A stretch of DNA of 64,000 nucleotides from Ostrinia nubilalis (Eukaryota; Arthropoda; Insecta; Lepidoptera; Crambidae), in the NCBI RefSeq assembly GCF_963855985.1, contig NC_087096.1, positions 15,686,001 through 15,750,000 on the forward strand, given 5' to 3'. The position numbers and the translations under genes are program-made. Shown in pieces: positions 17,880 to 29,663 of this stretch (position 1 is the first letter of the stretch; each line of letters begins with the position of its first letter). The notes beneath the pieces were generated by a model. The model did no database searches and was not told the origin of the DNA. It saw nothing but the letters and a program-made list of their open reading frames with translations.

Positions 17880-20734
17880 TCAACCAAATGCCAACTGCCA
17901 AATGTGGAATGGGCCTGCTAACGACGGCTTTGTTTCATCGCTGCTTATGCTAATGCGACGCGTGATGAGAATCAGGATTCGTTGGCATTGAACTGATTTT
18001 GTTTGATCTGTTTTTGTATAAAAATACGCCTGATTTTGAATCAGAAGCAAATAAAATCTGTTTCATCAATTCGCTTCTGTGAGGCTACGATTTTGTATAC
18101 GCCAATTTGGGGCTTAAAAAAATCGTAAATATACGTTAGTGATCAGCTAATTAATGTAAGAAAATTAATGATAAAACCTGTTTTACTTCAACTCAACCCC
18201 ATTGAAGGCATGTTTGCAGATACGTAATGTATACCTAATGTAGTAATGCGAAAAGAAAAGCACGTCCCTTTTCAAAATTAATTACTTCATGGGCAATTAA
18301 GTATTTCATGGATGATAAAAAACTTCACATGTTACATGGCCTAATAACTTGATACACAATCATGTGTAACCTAATATTGTAAAAAAATCCTAAAAAGGTG
18401 CAAAAAATACTAAACTAGCTAGGTAGGTTTATATCACTAGGTCATAGCTCCCATGAATAACTATGTAGACGAAATCAAAACCCCAACCAATTTTTTCCAC
18501 GCAATCTCATGATTTAACAGTATCGTAATAAACAATTTGCAAGGGAATTACATCCCAAGACCATCAATATAAATTCCCATAGATCAGCCAGCTTTATTAG
18601 CATTAAGTAAACATGGCTAGGCAAAGCGCCAGACTTTTGGGCCAAAAAACTATTTGTACAGTCGAGGAAAGAAATGTTTTATCTTCACATCACATCAGTT
18701 ATGTTGCCACAAACAAGCAAGATTGTTTGGCGACTATACTGAGAAGTATTGGAGCTTATTAACTCTAGTTTTAGTTGGGTACTACTACAGAATAAACTTA
18801 AGTACTTACCAAAAGTGACCTCCAAACTGGAACTTACCTGCAACATAACAAATATTGAGCACAATTCAAATAATAAGGCTAAATTCCACCACTTAACTTC
18901 AATCACAACAACCTTAACCGGTGTTTATCGTATGGAGTTTGACAGACTTGACGTTTGTTATACTTAAAGTAAGATGGTGCAACCCAGCATAAAGTATGTA
19001 GCGTACACAGCCAGGTTTTACTTGGTCGCGCGACACTGGCCACCAAGAAACTGCATTCTTTTCTCGATGACAAAATTTAATGTCAATATTCTTTTGTTTT
19101 TTCTCTAGCGCCAAATTTTCTCTCAGCATAATTTCAAAGTTTCAATTTGTTCATAATTATTGTTATAATATTCACGTTTATATCAGTCAATGATTTTTGA
19201 TTACATTCTGTTGTATTATTTATAACTACGAAACCTCGAAGAACATGTCATTTACAACAGGATTAATGCAATCGAGCCACTATAAGGTACGCTAACAATG
19301 TTTTTGCTTTTATCTAACGTTGAGTTAGTAATTTAGTAAGTCGTAAAAGGTGACTAAGCAACCATTTGCGAACATCGAGCCTCCTCACTCCATCTGGCTA
19401 GCTATAACGTGGAGAGTAGGCCAAGGTTGCCTTTAGTATTAGACAAGGCAGCATGCTCTGTCCTGCAGTGTAGATTTCATTGTTAGTTTTTCAATCCATA
19501 CTTTAAAAATATTTTCTCGTTTTAAATGTTTTAAGTCCAGCAAGCGATTCATTTGTCTAGTAACAATGTTGTTTTATATCATTGTACTCATTTCCCATTG
19601 GAATTTTTCTATTCATTGATTGTTTTCACAAACATTCCCTGATCACTCTGAAGATTTGATATTTTTATTCTTATTTTTCTTCTGACTGTACTATTGGACG
19701 AATGTTATCTGTGTTTTGATGGCAACGGATATATTTTATGCTGTTTGTATTAATAACTACCTACTTACTTTTATTTAGGTTATAAGAGCACATTAATTAC
19801 TTATCTACATTATAAGGTAGAGCCGCACTGTAGGAGGAGCAAAATTTTAATAACTTGTTTGTTTTTGTATACTGGTTGATAAGAAAGCAATTAATGTAGA
19901 ATTTTAAATGTTTTCTACACTTTAATAATTAATAATGTTCTTTTATCGTTATCTAATCTAGTGATGTACGTATTGTGAGGTAACTTCGTTAAATGGCGCT
20001 GTATATTTTGTCGAATCGATACTTTTATTGGATCTGAATATGTGTACAAAACAAATATTCGTACCTAGTTAGGTACGCCATCGCCGATGAAAAACGTTTA
20101 TGACACGTATGACGTATATGTAAAACGGACTGCTGTGTGAACATGCCATTATTGTCGCGATGTAGGTACCACTGCAGACTACGAGATTCGATGCTTGTCT
20201 ATGTCAAAAGTAACAACGAGATTTATAATGTTTTCTTTCTTATCTAGAACTTACTTAATGAATAGATGACGGCACTCAGACTTACTTTTTTTTTGCAAAA
20301 TATCATTTAATACAACAAAGTAAGGAGACATAGATAAGGAGATTCCACTTTCTTTAGCTTGTTACACAATCAGTGTTCCTATAGGTTCATCTACGTGTAT
20401 GCACCATGAGAAACTTCATCATTTACTTCTCATTCAAACTTCTCATTTACATTAAGAGAAATCACATGGTAATTAATCTAAAAGTAAACCAATATTGTGT
20501 ACTAACAACCAAAGTCGACGTCAAAAACTTTGCTTCTCGAAACTTCGAATTAGTTTGTGATTTTAGTGGCAGTAGATAGGTATTTAACCAAGTTTTAGTT
20601 TGGGTTTAACCATACAGTCAAAGTAGCAAAGAACAGCAAACTGAGAATCTAAATATCTTTAAATTAAGGCTCAGTTGCATTACCTTACTTTCATCGTTTT
20701 TTGTATCGTAGTCCAGTCATTATAGTAAGTTCAC
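17880..20734. other. No gene; repeat fragments
   Basis: About 2.9 kb without a supported coding region. Near 18900-18990 and again near 22760-22860 (inverted) is a shared fragment containing 'TTTGACAGACTTGACGTTTGTTA' type sequence and 'AAAGTAAGATGGTGCAA', a dispersed family also glimpsed at 21775. Nothing else is recognised. Confidence 0.4.
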
Positions 20735-21738
20735 CTCGGAATTCGAGATACCCAGCTGTAAGTCTGTAAATACGTGTATATTGACACCCTAAAAGTTGTC
20801 TCAAAACCTACATATGGTAGGGTGTAAGCAACTATTAAATTTCAAGGTCAACGGTCACAAAAATCGGTATTTTGCGCGTTTTTTAGAAATATCTCATTTC
20901 CTATGGGTTTTTTGCTATTTGTATTTATTATCAATATTGTAGAATACTAAATTCTCTACAAATTTTGCTTCAAAAATGTTTTTATACGGTGAACCGTTTT
21001 CGAGATAGAGGGCGGAGAGCGCGCGGTCACTGCATCACCTCAGGTCAACTTAAGCGCTAATTCCCGTGGGAATTTCGGGAAATCCTTGTTGTAAATAAGC
21101 TTTAAGTTTACTAAGGTACCTACCTACATGCCAAATTTCAAGCGTCTAACTTCCGTTAAGCGTTTAGATTTTTCATACAAAAGGATTTTCCCGCTAATTC
21201 CTGTTCCCGTGGGAATTCCTAAGTATACTATAACCTGCCCAGGTGTATGAAGAATAATTGTACCAAGTTTCGTTAAAATCCGTCGAGTAGTTTTTGTTTC
21301 TATAAGGAACATACAGACGGACAGACAGACAGACAAAAATTTTACTGATTGCATTTTTGGCATCAGTATCGATCACTAATCACCCCCTGATAGTTATTTT
21401 GAAAATATATTTCATGTATAGAATTGACCTCTACAGATTTATTATAAGTACTAGCGGCCGCCCTCTATCTCGAAAACGGTTCACCGTATAAAAATTTTTT
21501 TTGAACAAAATTTGTAGAAAATTTAGTATTCTACAATATTGATAATAAATACAAATAGCAAAAAACCCATAGGAAATGAGATATTTCCAAAAAAAGCGCA
21601 AAAACCCGATTTTTGTGACCTTTGACCTTAAAATTTAATAGTTGCTTACACCCTACCATATGTAGGTTTTGAGACAACTTTTAGGGTGTCAATTTACAAG
21701 TATTTACAGACTTACAGCTGGGTATCTCGAATTCCGAG
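20735..21738. mobile_element. Long-TIR element with about 280-bp arms
   Basis: Arms 20735-21016 and about 21457-21738 are inverted copies with scattered mismatches; the outer ends read CTCGGAATTCGAGATACC. The arm interior holds 'CCATAGGAAATGAGATAT' and 'CGAAAACGGTTCACCGTAT'. The 440-base centre contains a dispersed fragment with a (GACA)n tail (near 21310-21340). No transposase frame. A foldback or large MITE; superfamily unknown. Confidence 0.75.
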
Positions 21739-23401
21739 ATTCTTACCTAATTTAAGCTTAAATGACTGGACTATCGAGTTTGACAAACTTTTGACGTTTG
21801 TTACAGTTAAAGTAAGATGTTGCAAACCTATAACCGAACCAAACCTAGCCTTACTTTTTTCATGCAAAAGCTATTATTTGTTTTACTTTACTGGTATTTC
21901 TGAAACGCTTATTCAAGACCAGTGGTAAAAATCGGTCAAGCGCGATTTGAACACATTGTACTAAGGGGTCGCTTTTTCTCTATAAATTTAGCTTTTTATA
22001 CCTTCAAAATTGCTACTATATTAAGTAGCCTTTATCTTCTTTTGTTATCCTCTTAGTGATATTTTAGGAATTGGGTTTTCCCATAATTCTACCGAACCCT
22101 AAAACAACATCATTACCATAAAGATATTATTAATGTATTAAATTAAATGCCACTCGAGTACACAGAAACATGATATTTTTATGAAAACATGTAAGTATTA
22201 GGTACGTATCTAATATTATACAAAATTATTTTTGTGTTTACGTACGTTTGTATGAATTAATTTTTGGAATTTAATCTAACAGATGCAAAATGATATGGCA
22301 TTATAATTATATTAGATTTCATAATAAGAAAAAAGATAGGATCATAAGAAATCATAGTATTGCAATTCTATTGGTAAGTAACAGTAATTTTTATAGTCGT
22401 GTTTAAAACGCATCATAGAGTTCCTGTGTAAAACAAAAACCCACAAAGGAAAACCTGGTGCAGAAGCTAAGTAAGAATTTTATGAAGTACTTAGACGAAA
22501 ACAAAAAATCAACAATACAGAAATTCTAGACCAGCCACAATTATAAAAATGCAAGCGTATACAGTAAGTTCACTTTTCACTTATAAGTACTGATGTTTTA
22601 AAAGTGTTTATTAAACATACATGAACATACGAGGTATATTATTAACCTAGCGACCCGCCGCGGCTTCGCACAGTGCTAAGTATACATTTAAAAGTTCCTC
22701 TTTAATCACTATCTATAATAAAAAAACCGCATCAAAATCCGTTGCGTAGTTTTAAAGATCTAAGGCTGACTTGCACCATCTTACTTTATCTTTGACAAAC
22801 GTCAATAATCTGTCAATCTCCATACAAAAAGCACAGATTACTGTCATTGTTATGGTTAAGAGCCATTTCACAAAAAAGTTCCGCGCGAATTTAGGTACAA
22901 ACTGTCAACGCAACGTAAAAAGAGTAAAAAGAACGCCGAAATGGACAAAAAAATCTTGAGCTGTGACCGTATTAAGACTTGATAAAGTTATTAATATTAA
23001 GGTAGAATAAGGTATTAAAACTTGATAAATTAATTTAAAATTTTAATAGAGTTTATGTAATCTTTCAAAAAATTTTATATTTCGATTAATAATAATGAAA
23101 CACGAATAGGTATAATATGTAAAATATATATTAAGTACAAAATAAAGACAGTCACATAGTGAAAAAAATGCCCTCTTACAGCTCTATCATCGGACCCTGG
23201 ATATCATTTAGGGACGAAGTATTCGTCAAGGCGAATCACACAAGCCCAAACTCCATGGGGTTCTATTGTTTTGTTACGGAGTTGCAATGGAGGTGGCCAT
23301 TGCAACTCCTCCAGATCCATTATCAGACAGAGCTAAGAAATAAATAAATAAATAATAATAATTATTATTAAACAAATAACTAAAATATTTCATCTATCTT
23401 A
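21739..23401. other. No gene; short repeat fragments
   Basis: AT-rich. It holds a 'GACCCGCCGCGGCTTCGCA' LINE-type fragment (about 22650-22760) and an inverted copy of the 'AAGTAAGATGGTGCAA' family (about 22765-22860). A perfect short hairpin (GTTGCAATGG-AGGTGG-CCATTGCAAC) is at 23281-23307. No coding region supported. Confidence 0.4.
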
Positions 23402-23522
23402 CTTCTTACTAGTCTTACTAATATTATAAATACGAAAGTTTGAATGGATGTCTGGATGTTTGTTACTCTTTCACGCAAAAACTACTGAACAGATTTTGAT
23501 GAAACTTTACAGTACAGCACAG
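23402..23522 (+). repeat. Dispersed 'ATTATAAATACGAAAGT' repeat, short copy
   Basis: Contains TACTAATATTATAAATACG, GGATGTCTGGATGTTTGTTA and 'TTTCACGCAAAAACTACTGA', shared with copies at 41812, 53293 and 56727. Truncated. Confidence 0.75.
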
Positions 23523-23670
23523 CAGTACTAGGCAGTCTGTGTTCAACTATCACTCGGGTCGGACGTTCCTATCGCAAAACCGTTGGTTCACTCAGTTCCG
23601 ATACGACTCTAGTGCTGTGTGTAATTATTCTCGTGAATACACTGAGTTTATTAATTTCTACGAGTGGATT

Positions 23671-23949
23671 TCATTTTGCCTGAGACCTACGCCAAGAACC
23701 CTGAACAAGAAGACCCTGTCGCCAGCGACAGCGACACTTATCCATCCCTAGTGTTGACCAGAATTGTGCGCATACTCTGGAGCATGCTACATACAACTGG
23801 CCGTCGGAGAAGCATAGATTTCCCTTAAGTCTACTCCCGCTACCATAATATGGCACTCCGCTAAAACTCGTGAGGGCGCCAACACTTGCTTTTGTATCGA
23901 AAATTAGTATGAGCAGCGCACGTGGTTGCCCGTTGTAGGCTCTATGCAA
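23671..23949 (-). pseudogene. Helitron helicase C-terminal remnant
   Basis: A 92-codon - strand frame includes SDGQLYVACSRV, which resembles the conserved C-terminal motif of the PIF1-like helicase in Helitron Rep-Hel proteins (the usual form is ...HGQLYVALSRV). Upstream is an HRAYNGQ-type remnant. Only about 60 residues look related, and no HUH nuclease or CTRR end was found. Decayed fragment. Confidence 0.45.
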
Positions 23950-24666
23950 CCACGCTATTTTAAACCGTGGCCCCTAAGCATGAGATGGGAAACTGCACTC
24001 TCTTGAATTCTCTTTAATTTGATGGTATTAGGGGAATCCTAGGAACGAATACAGACTTTACAATGGAATCTCCTCATCAATGTTGAGACATTGCGAGTTG
24101 CAATGTTACGTTTTCTTGCAATCTGACCTTGATTTTTTAAACACGTGTCAAAATAAAAAAATAATTTAAATCAAAAGCTCTAAGGAATATTTAATTGACA
24201 TCAATTTCGAAGCAAGCACAGATCACAGAAACTTAAGGGAGATGTGACAAGAGCCGCCCCCTTGAGCCTTGAGCCGGTGTCGCAACAATATGCCCAAAAA
24301 CAGAACATAATTGCTTGTGAAAGCAATGATGACAGCAGCGACGTCATAATGTAAACAGTTTACATTGCTTGCATAGTACTAAAGATTATTCGAACGTTAA
24401 ATACTAATACCAGAGTGGATAATGAGCACATAATATTTTGATTTCTTTGTGTGTGTGAATTTCTAATGCGACACTGAGTTTCGAACTCAGCGCATTACTT
24501 AGCTAGCATCTCTCTCTATGGAAGCAAGTTATCTCCAAAATAACATTCTACACCTTTTTAACCTAGTCAGGTAATAATTTTATTAAAATACGAAGCACTT
24601 CATCTATTAATAGGATATAAAATATATTTTAGAAGTTAATAAATTAATTATGCATAAAATATAAAT
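23950..24666. other. No gene recognised
   Basis: AT-rich, no supported frame. One 15-base perfect hairpin-like pair (ACTGAGTTTCGAACTCAGCG) lies near 24474-24494. Confidence 0.35.
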
Positions 24667-25124
24667 GTTACGGTAAATATGATAAATGTGAAAATTATGA
24701 ATAATCGCCGGTTATTATGAATAATTACCTCATGATTTGGTAAATGTGATTAATATGAGATCATTTAAGTGTGTATAAGTCTAAAAAGGGCCACCCCCGC
24801 CGCTCCTTAACTTATTTTTCACTTTAAATCAAAACAATGTTTTATAGGCATTATGGGAAAGTAACGTAACGCAAAAAACAGTCCAAACTCACTATGCCAA
24901 ATTATATTAATAAATGATATCAAAACGTTCAAAATGTGAGGCTGTACATGAGCGCTGTACACGAGCCGGTGTTCTCTTTTATGATATTTGTTAGTATTAA
25001 GATTACATGATAAAATAATCACTGATAAATGTGATTAATTTATCACTTTTACCTCGCCTGTCGGTAATTATTCATAATAACCAGCGATTATTCATAATTT
25101 TCAATTTATCACATTAACCGTAAC
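24667..25124. mobile_element. 460-bp element with about 60-bp inverted repeats
   Basis: The left arm 24667-24731 (GTTACGGTAAATATGATAAA...) and right arm about 25063-25124 (ending ATTAACCGTAAC) are inverted copies with few mismatches; each also contains the short repeat TTATGAATAAT twice. Non-coding. Target duplication not clear. Confidence 0.78.
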
Positions 25125-25144
25125 AGATAAGTATACCACTTACA

Positions 25145-25317
25145 TATTTTTTTTAATAATTTATTTATTAAATTAAATACATACATAATATACATAGTTA
25201 CACCCAGACCCGTCAAAAAAATTCATCCTTTCAGTTTCTGCTCGGCCGGGAATCGAACCCGGGACCTCTCGGCATATTAGTCCGTTTCGAACCACTACAC
25301 CAAACGGCCGACTTGAA
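25145..25317 (-). mobile_element. tRNA-like SINE, family 2
   Basis: On the - strand: box A-like TTTGGTGTAGTGGTT and box B GGTTCGATTCCCGG in a tRNA-shaped 70-base head starting near CGGCCG, then a short body and an AT-rich tail. A second copy is at about 57428-57572. This is a SINE head rather than a tRNA gene because the body and tail are shared between the copies. Confidence 0.8.
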
Positions 25318-25337
25318 ACAGGGACCTCTCGGCATAG

Positions 25338-25448
25338 TGTCATGTCTGACCTTCTTTATGGTTGCTTAGCAACATGCGATTTCATTGTTATGACATAGTC
25401 ATGTAAATAAACATTCGATATTTATCAAGTATATTATTTTATGTAATA
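25338..25448 (+). repeat. 5' LTR of the Ty3/gypsy element
   Basis: 111 bases, TGTCATGTCT...TATGTAATA. Every base matches the 3' LTR at 29548-29658. It ends TA rather than the usual CA. Confidence 0.92.
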
Positions 25449-25461
25449 AATTGGCGACAGG

Positions 25462-28400
25462 ATGCCGAATTCAAATAAAAACTACACCAGAGTGCGAGCT
25501 GCACTACGAGGAACCCTTACACGAACAGAAAATTACTTGAACGTACAGGAAAACTTATGTAACGAAGAGATTGAATCACGACTACAGTCATTGGAAAATA
25601 CATTACAAAAATTTCTAGAAACACAAGAAGAAATAGAATCTCAAGTGGACGAAGAATTGTTAGAACAGGAAATTCAACAAAGGTACGAAATAGAAGAATT
25701 ATGTACTACTTTAAAAACGAAACTCTTGAAATTACGTACGAACAATAGATCCACTCATGAGGATTCACAAAATACATCTTCGATTACAAACATTACAACT
25801 GGACATGTACCGAAATTACAATTTCAACCATTACACGCAAAAGAGTCATTTCGAAATTTTAATAAAAGATTGATGGTATATTTTCTAATAAATAAAATCG
25901 TTGAGCCTAGAACAAAAATATACATTCTGCTATCTACATTACCACCAGAACTTCATGAGAAATTATATGATCTGTGTGCACCAGACGATCCACTACATAA
26001 AACTTATGAAGAACTTACCGCAATATTGGACGAATACATCGACCCTAAACCCAGCATTTGGGCTTTACAACATAAATTTATTTCCCGAATACAACAAGAG
26101 AATGAAACCATTGCAATGTACGCATCAGAACTTAAGAAACTATCATCAAATTGTGAATTCAAATGCATGAATTGCAAGAAAACTACCGCAGAAAGCTTCC
26201 TATCTCTACAATTTATACGAGGACTTAAAGATGGCGAAATTCGTACGAAAATATTACAAGAACCGGACACATCTTCTTTTGCTAAATTACTACAAATAGC
26301 TTCAGCAAATGAATTGGGTAAAACAGAAAGCTTAAAAATTACATCTGATATTGAAAAACGTACTGATTGCATCAACAAAATAATCAGTTCTAATAAAAAA
26401 CCAGCGATGCAGAATATGAATCGAAAATCACCTAGGTCAATTAAAGACCTATCAGGTAAATGTTTTCGCTGTGGGAAGCCTGATCATCGTGCAAATGAAT
26501 GCGGAGCAATCAACTCTACATGTCGAAAATGTCAAAAAGTAGGACATCTGGCAAGAGTATGCTTGAAAGGGACACAGACTAATCAGATTGATGATGGATT
26601 GAATTCTGTAAGTGATGAAAGCATAGCTGATATTAACCTCATCAAAAGTGAAGTCACAGAAAGATATATGATTACTATCACCATAGAAAATAGAACAATT
26701 AAGATGGAATTTGACACGGGTGCTTCATTGTCATCGATGTCCCTTGCCGACTACAAAGCCCTGAATATCAATAAAAAGATTTTCAAAACTGATATGAAAC
26801 TGAGAACTTACACCGGAGAAATAATTAAACCTTATGGAGTCGTTTACATCAAAGGAATTTACAAACATCAAAATTTCTATGGTAAACTGTATATTATTGA
26901 CAAAAATGTTGATCCAATATTTGGTAGAAGCTGGATGAAAGAATTAAACATTGAACTAGCAGATGTTCGATTAGTTGAATCAGTACCTCAAAATAATATA
27001 TTAGACCAAGTATTAGAAGAATTTGCCTCTTCAGTATTCCGAACTGATCTTGGTAAAATCCCCAACTACAAGGCACACCTCAATTTAAAAGAGAACACAC
27101 AACCAATTTTTATAAAACCTCGAAGAATCCCTTACGCTCTTAAACCGAAAGTAGATGAAGAAATCGATCGCCTTTGCAAAATAGGCGTAATTACAAAAAT
27201 TGATCATTCTGATTGGGGCACGCCGATCGTTCCAATTGTAAAACCTAATGGTTCAATTCGACTTTGTGCTGACTACAAGATAACATTGAATAAAGTTATC
27301 CAAGATGAAAAATATCCGATTCCAATAATTGAAGACATATTTTCGGAGATGAATGGAGGTAAAATTTTCTGTACACTTGACATTACGCAAGCATACTTAA
27401 ATATGGAAATGGACGAAGAAAGCGCCTTACTACAAACCCTTAGCACACATAAAGGAACATACAAAGTTAATAGACTAATGTTTGGAGTCAAAGTAGCACC
27501 AAGTCTTTGGCAAAGATTCATGGACCAACTGCTTCAAGGACTAAGCGGAGTAAAATGTTTCTTTGATGACATAATTATTCAAGGATCATCTGAAAGTCAA
27601 TTATGTCAACGATTGAAAGAAGTTCTTTTAAAGCTTAAGGAAAACAATCTGCGAGTGAATAAAGAGAAATGTCACTTCTTTAAACGCAGTATTAACTACC
27701 TAGGTCACACTATTGACGAGCATGGCTTACACAAAAACAAAGACAAAGTAAAAGCCATATGCCAAACGAAACCACCTAAGAACGTTAATGAATTACGTAC
27801 ATTCCTCGGCATGGCAAATTACTATAATAAATTCATACCAAATCTAACGGCAATTACAAACCCTCTGAATGAATTACTGAAGAAAGGAACGGAATTTATA
27901 TGGAATTCGAAATGCCAGACCAGTTTTGATAATATAAAGAAAGAAATTCTTAGCGAAAGAGTATTGACATATTTTGATCCAGCCAGGCCACTTGTTCTAG
28001 CTACTGATGCGTCACCGCTCGGACTGGGAGCTGTTCTCTCGCATAGATACCCTGATGGGTCCGAACGGCCAATCGCGTTTGCGTCGAGATCTTTAACTTC
28101 AAGTGAAAAGAAGTATAGTCAAATTGACAAAGAAGCAACAGCTATACATTGGGGGTTAAAGAAATTCTTCCATTACTGTTACGGTCGAAAGTTTACACTG
28201 ATTACTGATCACAAACCATTAACTTCGATTTTTCACCCGAACCAAACCTTGCCAGCCCTCAGCACCATGAGATTGTTTCATTATGCACATTTTTTATCTA
28301 GATTCGATTACAATATTGAATACCGAACTTCAAAGAATAACTCCAATGCAGATTACCTATCCAGATTTCCTGTAGAAAATGTTAAAGAAAATTCAATAGA

Positions 28401-29559
28401 CCAGCATTGCGCGTACCAAATACAGCAAATTAACACACTGGAGATAGGGCCGCAAGTCATCGCTCGAGAAACTGCTAAAGATAATGAACTTAAGCCAATA
28501 CTAGAAGCGCTAAAATCAGGACGATCTCTGAAACATTATGGGTACAAAGATAATGAACTTACTCTACAAAATGATTGCATTTTAAAAGGAAGCAGGGTAT
28601 TTATTCCAAAAAACTTACACATGCAGATACTAAACGAATTACATGCGGGCCATATTGGTATTCTGAAAATGAAGTTACTAGCTCGTAGTTATGTTTATTG
28701 GAAGAACATAGACAAAGATATAGAAAATAAGGTCAAATCTTGCAGAGCATGTCGTTTAGAACAGAATCAACCAACTCGAGCTCCTATTCATCACTGGGAA
28801 GAACCAAACGGTCCATGGCAAAGAGTTCATATTGACTTCGCAGGTCCATCAAATGGACACTATCTTTTCATTATCGTTGACGCATTTTCAAAATGGGTTG
28901 AAATTATCCCAACAAAAACCACTACAAGTTCATGGTGCATAAAAAAATTAAATGAATTATTTGTCACTTTCGGAATGCCTTATATATTAGTTTCAGACAA
29001 CGGCCGCCAATTCACGTCAACAGAATTTGAAAATTTTATGACAGAATGCGGAATAACGCACCGAAAAACCGCACCATACCACCCAGCGACCAACGGCCAA
29101 GCTGAAAGGTTCGTACAGACCATCAAGAGAGCACTGCGTGCAATGACGGGGGAGAGAGGCGACTTAATGGATAAACTCTTAGTGATTAAATACCGACTGA
29201 GGCGTACCCCTGGCGCTAGTGGACACTCAGCTTACGAGCTCATGTTTGGCCGAGAAGTAAGGACTAGACTTCATACTATGCTCAAAACCCCATCAACCTC
29301 TCCATCGAGAACTAATGACACATTGGCCTCACATACAAGACATTTTGTTTGTGGAGACAGAGTGCAGGCTAGACTTTACGGAAGCTCCGCTCAGAAGTGG
29401 ACATTTGCCACAGTGGTACAGCGCCTGGGCAAGCTACACTATGTCGTGCGTACGGACGGCGGTCTGACCTGGACGCGCCATCTAGACCAGCTGCTGCCGG
29501 CGCCACTGGTGCCAGCAGTGCCGCAGCCAGGAATCGCGGCGGAGGCGTGTCATGTCTGA
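25462..29559 (+). CDS. Gag-Pol polyprotein of the Ty3/gypsy element
   Basis: 1365 residues in one frame, with no frameshift between Gag and Pol. Domains in order: coiled-coil Gag N-terminus (about 30-90); Gag core; two CCHC knuckles (CFRCGKPDHRANEC at 334 and CRKCQKVGHLARVC at about 354); aspartic protease EFDTGAS (about 416); reverse transcriptase with CTLDITQAY and active site FFDD (about 699); RNase H with ATDAS (about 847); integrase with HHCC finger (about 1061-1097) and the D, D, E residues in HIDFAGP, VSDNGRQF and GQAERF. The ATG lies inside the primer-binding site and the stop lies 12 bases into the 3' LTR. Every catalytic residue expected is present, so the element looks autonomous. 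Confidence 0.95.
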   Translation: MPNSNKNYTRVRAALRGTLTRTENYLNVQENLCNEEIESRLQSLENTLQKFLETQEEIESQVDEELLEQEIQQRYEIEELCTTLKTKLLKLRTNNRSTHEDSQNTSSITNITTGHVPKLQFQPLHAKESFRNFNKRLMVYFLINKIVEPRTKIYILLSTLPPELHEKLYDLCAPDDPLHKTYEELTAILDEYIDPKPSIWALQHKFISRIQQENETIAMYASELKKLSSNCEFKCMNCKKTTAESFLSLQFIRGLKDGEIRTKILQEPDTSSFAKLLQIASANELGKTESLKITSDIEKRTDCINKIISSNKKPAMQNMNRKSPRSIKDLSGKCFRCGKPDHRANECGAINSTCRKCQKVGHLARVCLKGTQTNQIDDGLNSVSDESIADINLIKSEVTERYMITITIENRTIKMEFDTGASLSSMSLADYKALNINKKIFKTDMKLRTYTGEIIKPYGVVYIKGIYKHQNFYGKLYIIDKNVDPIFGRSWMKELNIELADVRLVESVPQNNILDQVLEEFASSVFRTDLGKIPNYKAHLNLKENTQPIFIKPRRIPYALKPKVDEEIDRLCKIGVITKIDHSDWGTPIVPIVKPNGSIRLCADYKITLNKVIQDEKYPIPIIEDIFSEMNGGKIFCTLDITQAYLNMEMDEESALLQTLSTHKGTYKVNRLMFGVKVAPSLWQRFMDQLLQGLSGVKCFFDDIIIQGSSESQLCQRLKEVLLKLKENNLRVNKEKCHFFKRSINYLGHTIDEHGLHKNKDKVKAICQTKPPKNVNELRTFLGMANYYNKFIPNLTAITNPLNELLKKGTEFIWNSKCQTSFDNIKKEILSERVLTYFDPARPLVLATDASPLGLGAVLSHRYPDGSERPIAFASRSLTSSEKKYSQIDKEATAIHWGLKKFFHYCYGRKFTLITDHKPLTSIFHPNQTLPALSTMRLFHYAHFLSRFDYNIEYRTSKNNSNADYLSRFPVENVKENSIDQHCAYQIQQINTLEIGPQVIARETAKDNELKPILEALKSGRSLKHYGYKDNELTLQNDCILKGSRVFIPKNLHMQILNELHAGHIGILKMKLLARSYVYWKNIDKDIENKVKSCRACRLEQNQPTRAPIHHWEEPNGPWQRVHIDFAGPSNGHYLFIIVDAFSKWVEIIPTKTTTSSWCIKKLNELFVTFGMPYILVSDNGRQFTSTEFENFMTECGITHRKTAPYHPATNGQAERFVQTIKRALRAMTGERGDLMDKLLVIKYRLRRTPGASGHSAYELMFGREVRTRLHTMLKTPSTSPSRTNDTLASHTRHFVCGDRVQARLYGSSAQKWTFATVVQRLGKLHYVVRTDGGLTWTRHLDQLLPAPLVPAVPQPGIAAEACHV

Positions 29560-29658
29560 CCTTCTTTATGGTTGCTTAGCAACATGCGATTTCATTGTTA
29601 TGACATAGTCATGTAAATAAACATTCGATATTTATCAAGTATATTATTTTATGTAATA
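29548..29658 (+). repeat. 3' LTR of the Ty3/gypsy element
   Basis: Identical to the 5' LTR. The gag-pol stop codon (29557-29559) is inside it. The preceding purine-rich GGCGGAGGCG is the likely polypurine tract, and it is coding. Confidence 0.92.
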
Positions 29659-29663
29659 CATAG

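Larger units (their letters stand above)
25338..29658 (+). mobile_element. Intact Ty3/gypsy LTR retrotransposon
   Basis: Two 111-bp LTRs (25338-25448 and 29548-29658) are identical, and the 5-bp target duplication CATAG flanks both (25333-25337 and 29659-29663). The PBS TGGCGACAGGATG starts at 25452, and one uninterrupted gag-pol frame lies between the LTRs. Total 4321 bases, compact for the superfamily. Identical LTRs mean very recent insertion. It landed just beside a SINE. Confidence 0.95.

Noticed and set aside
25250..25317. Possible tRNA gene on the - strand
   Set aside because: The head plus body recurs at 57428-57572 with an AT-rich tail, so it is a SINE; the anticodon region is also not convincing.
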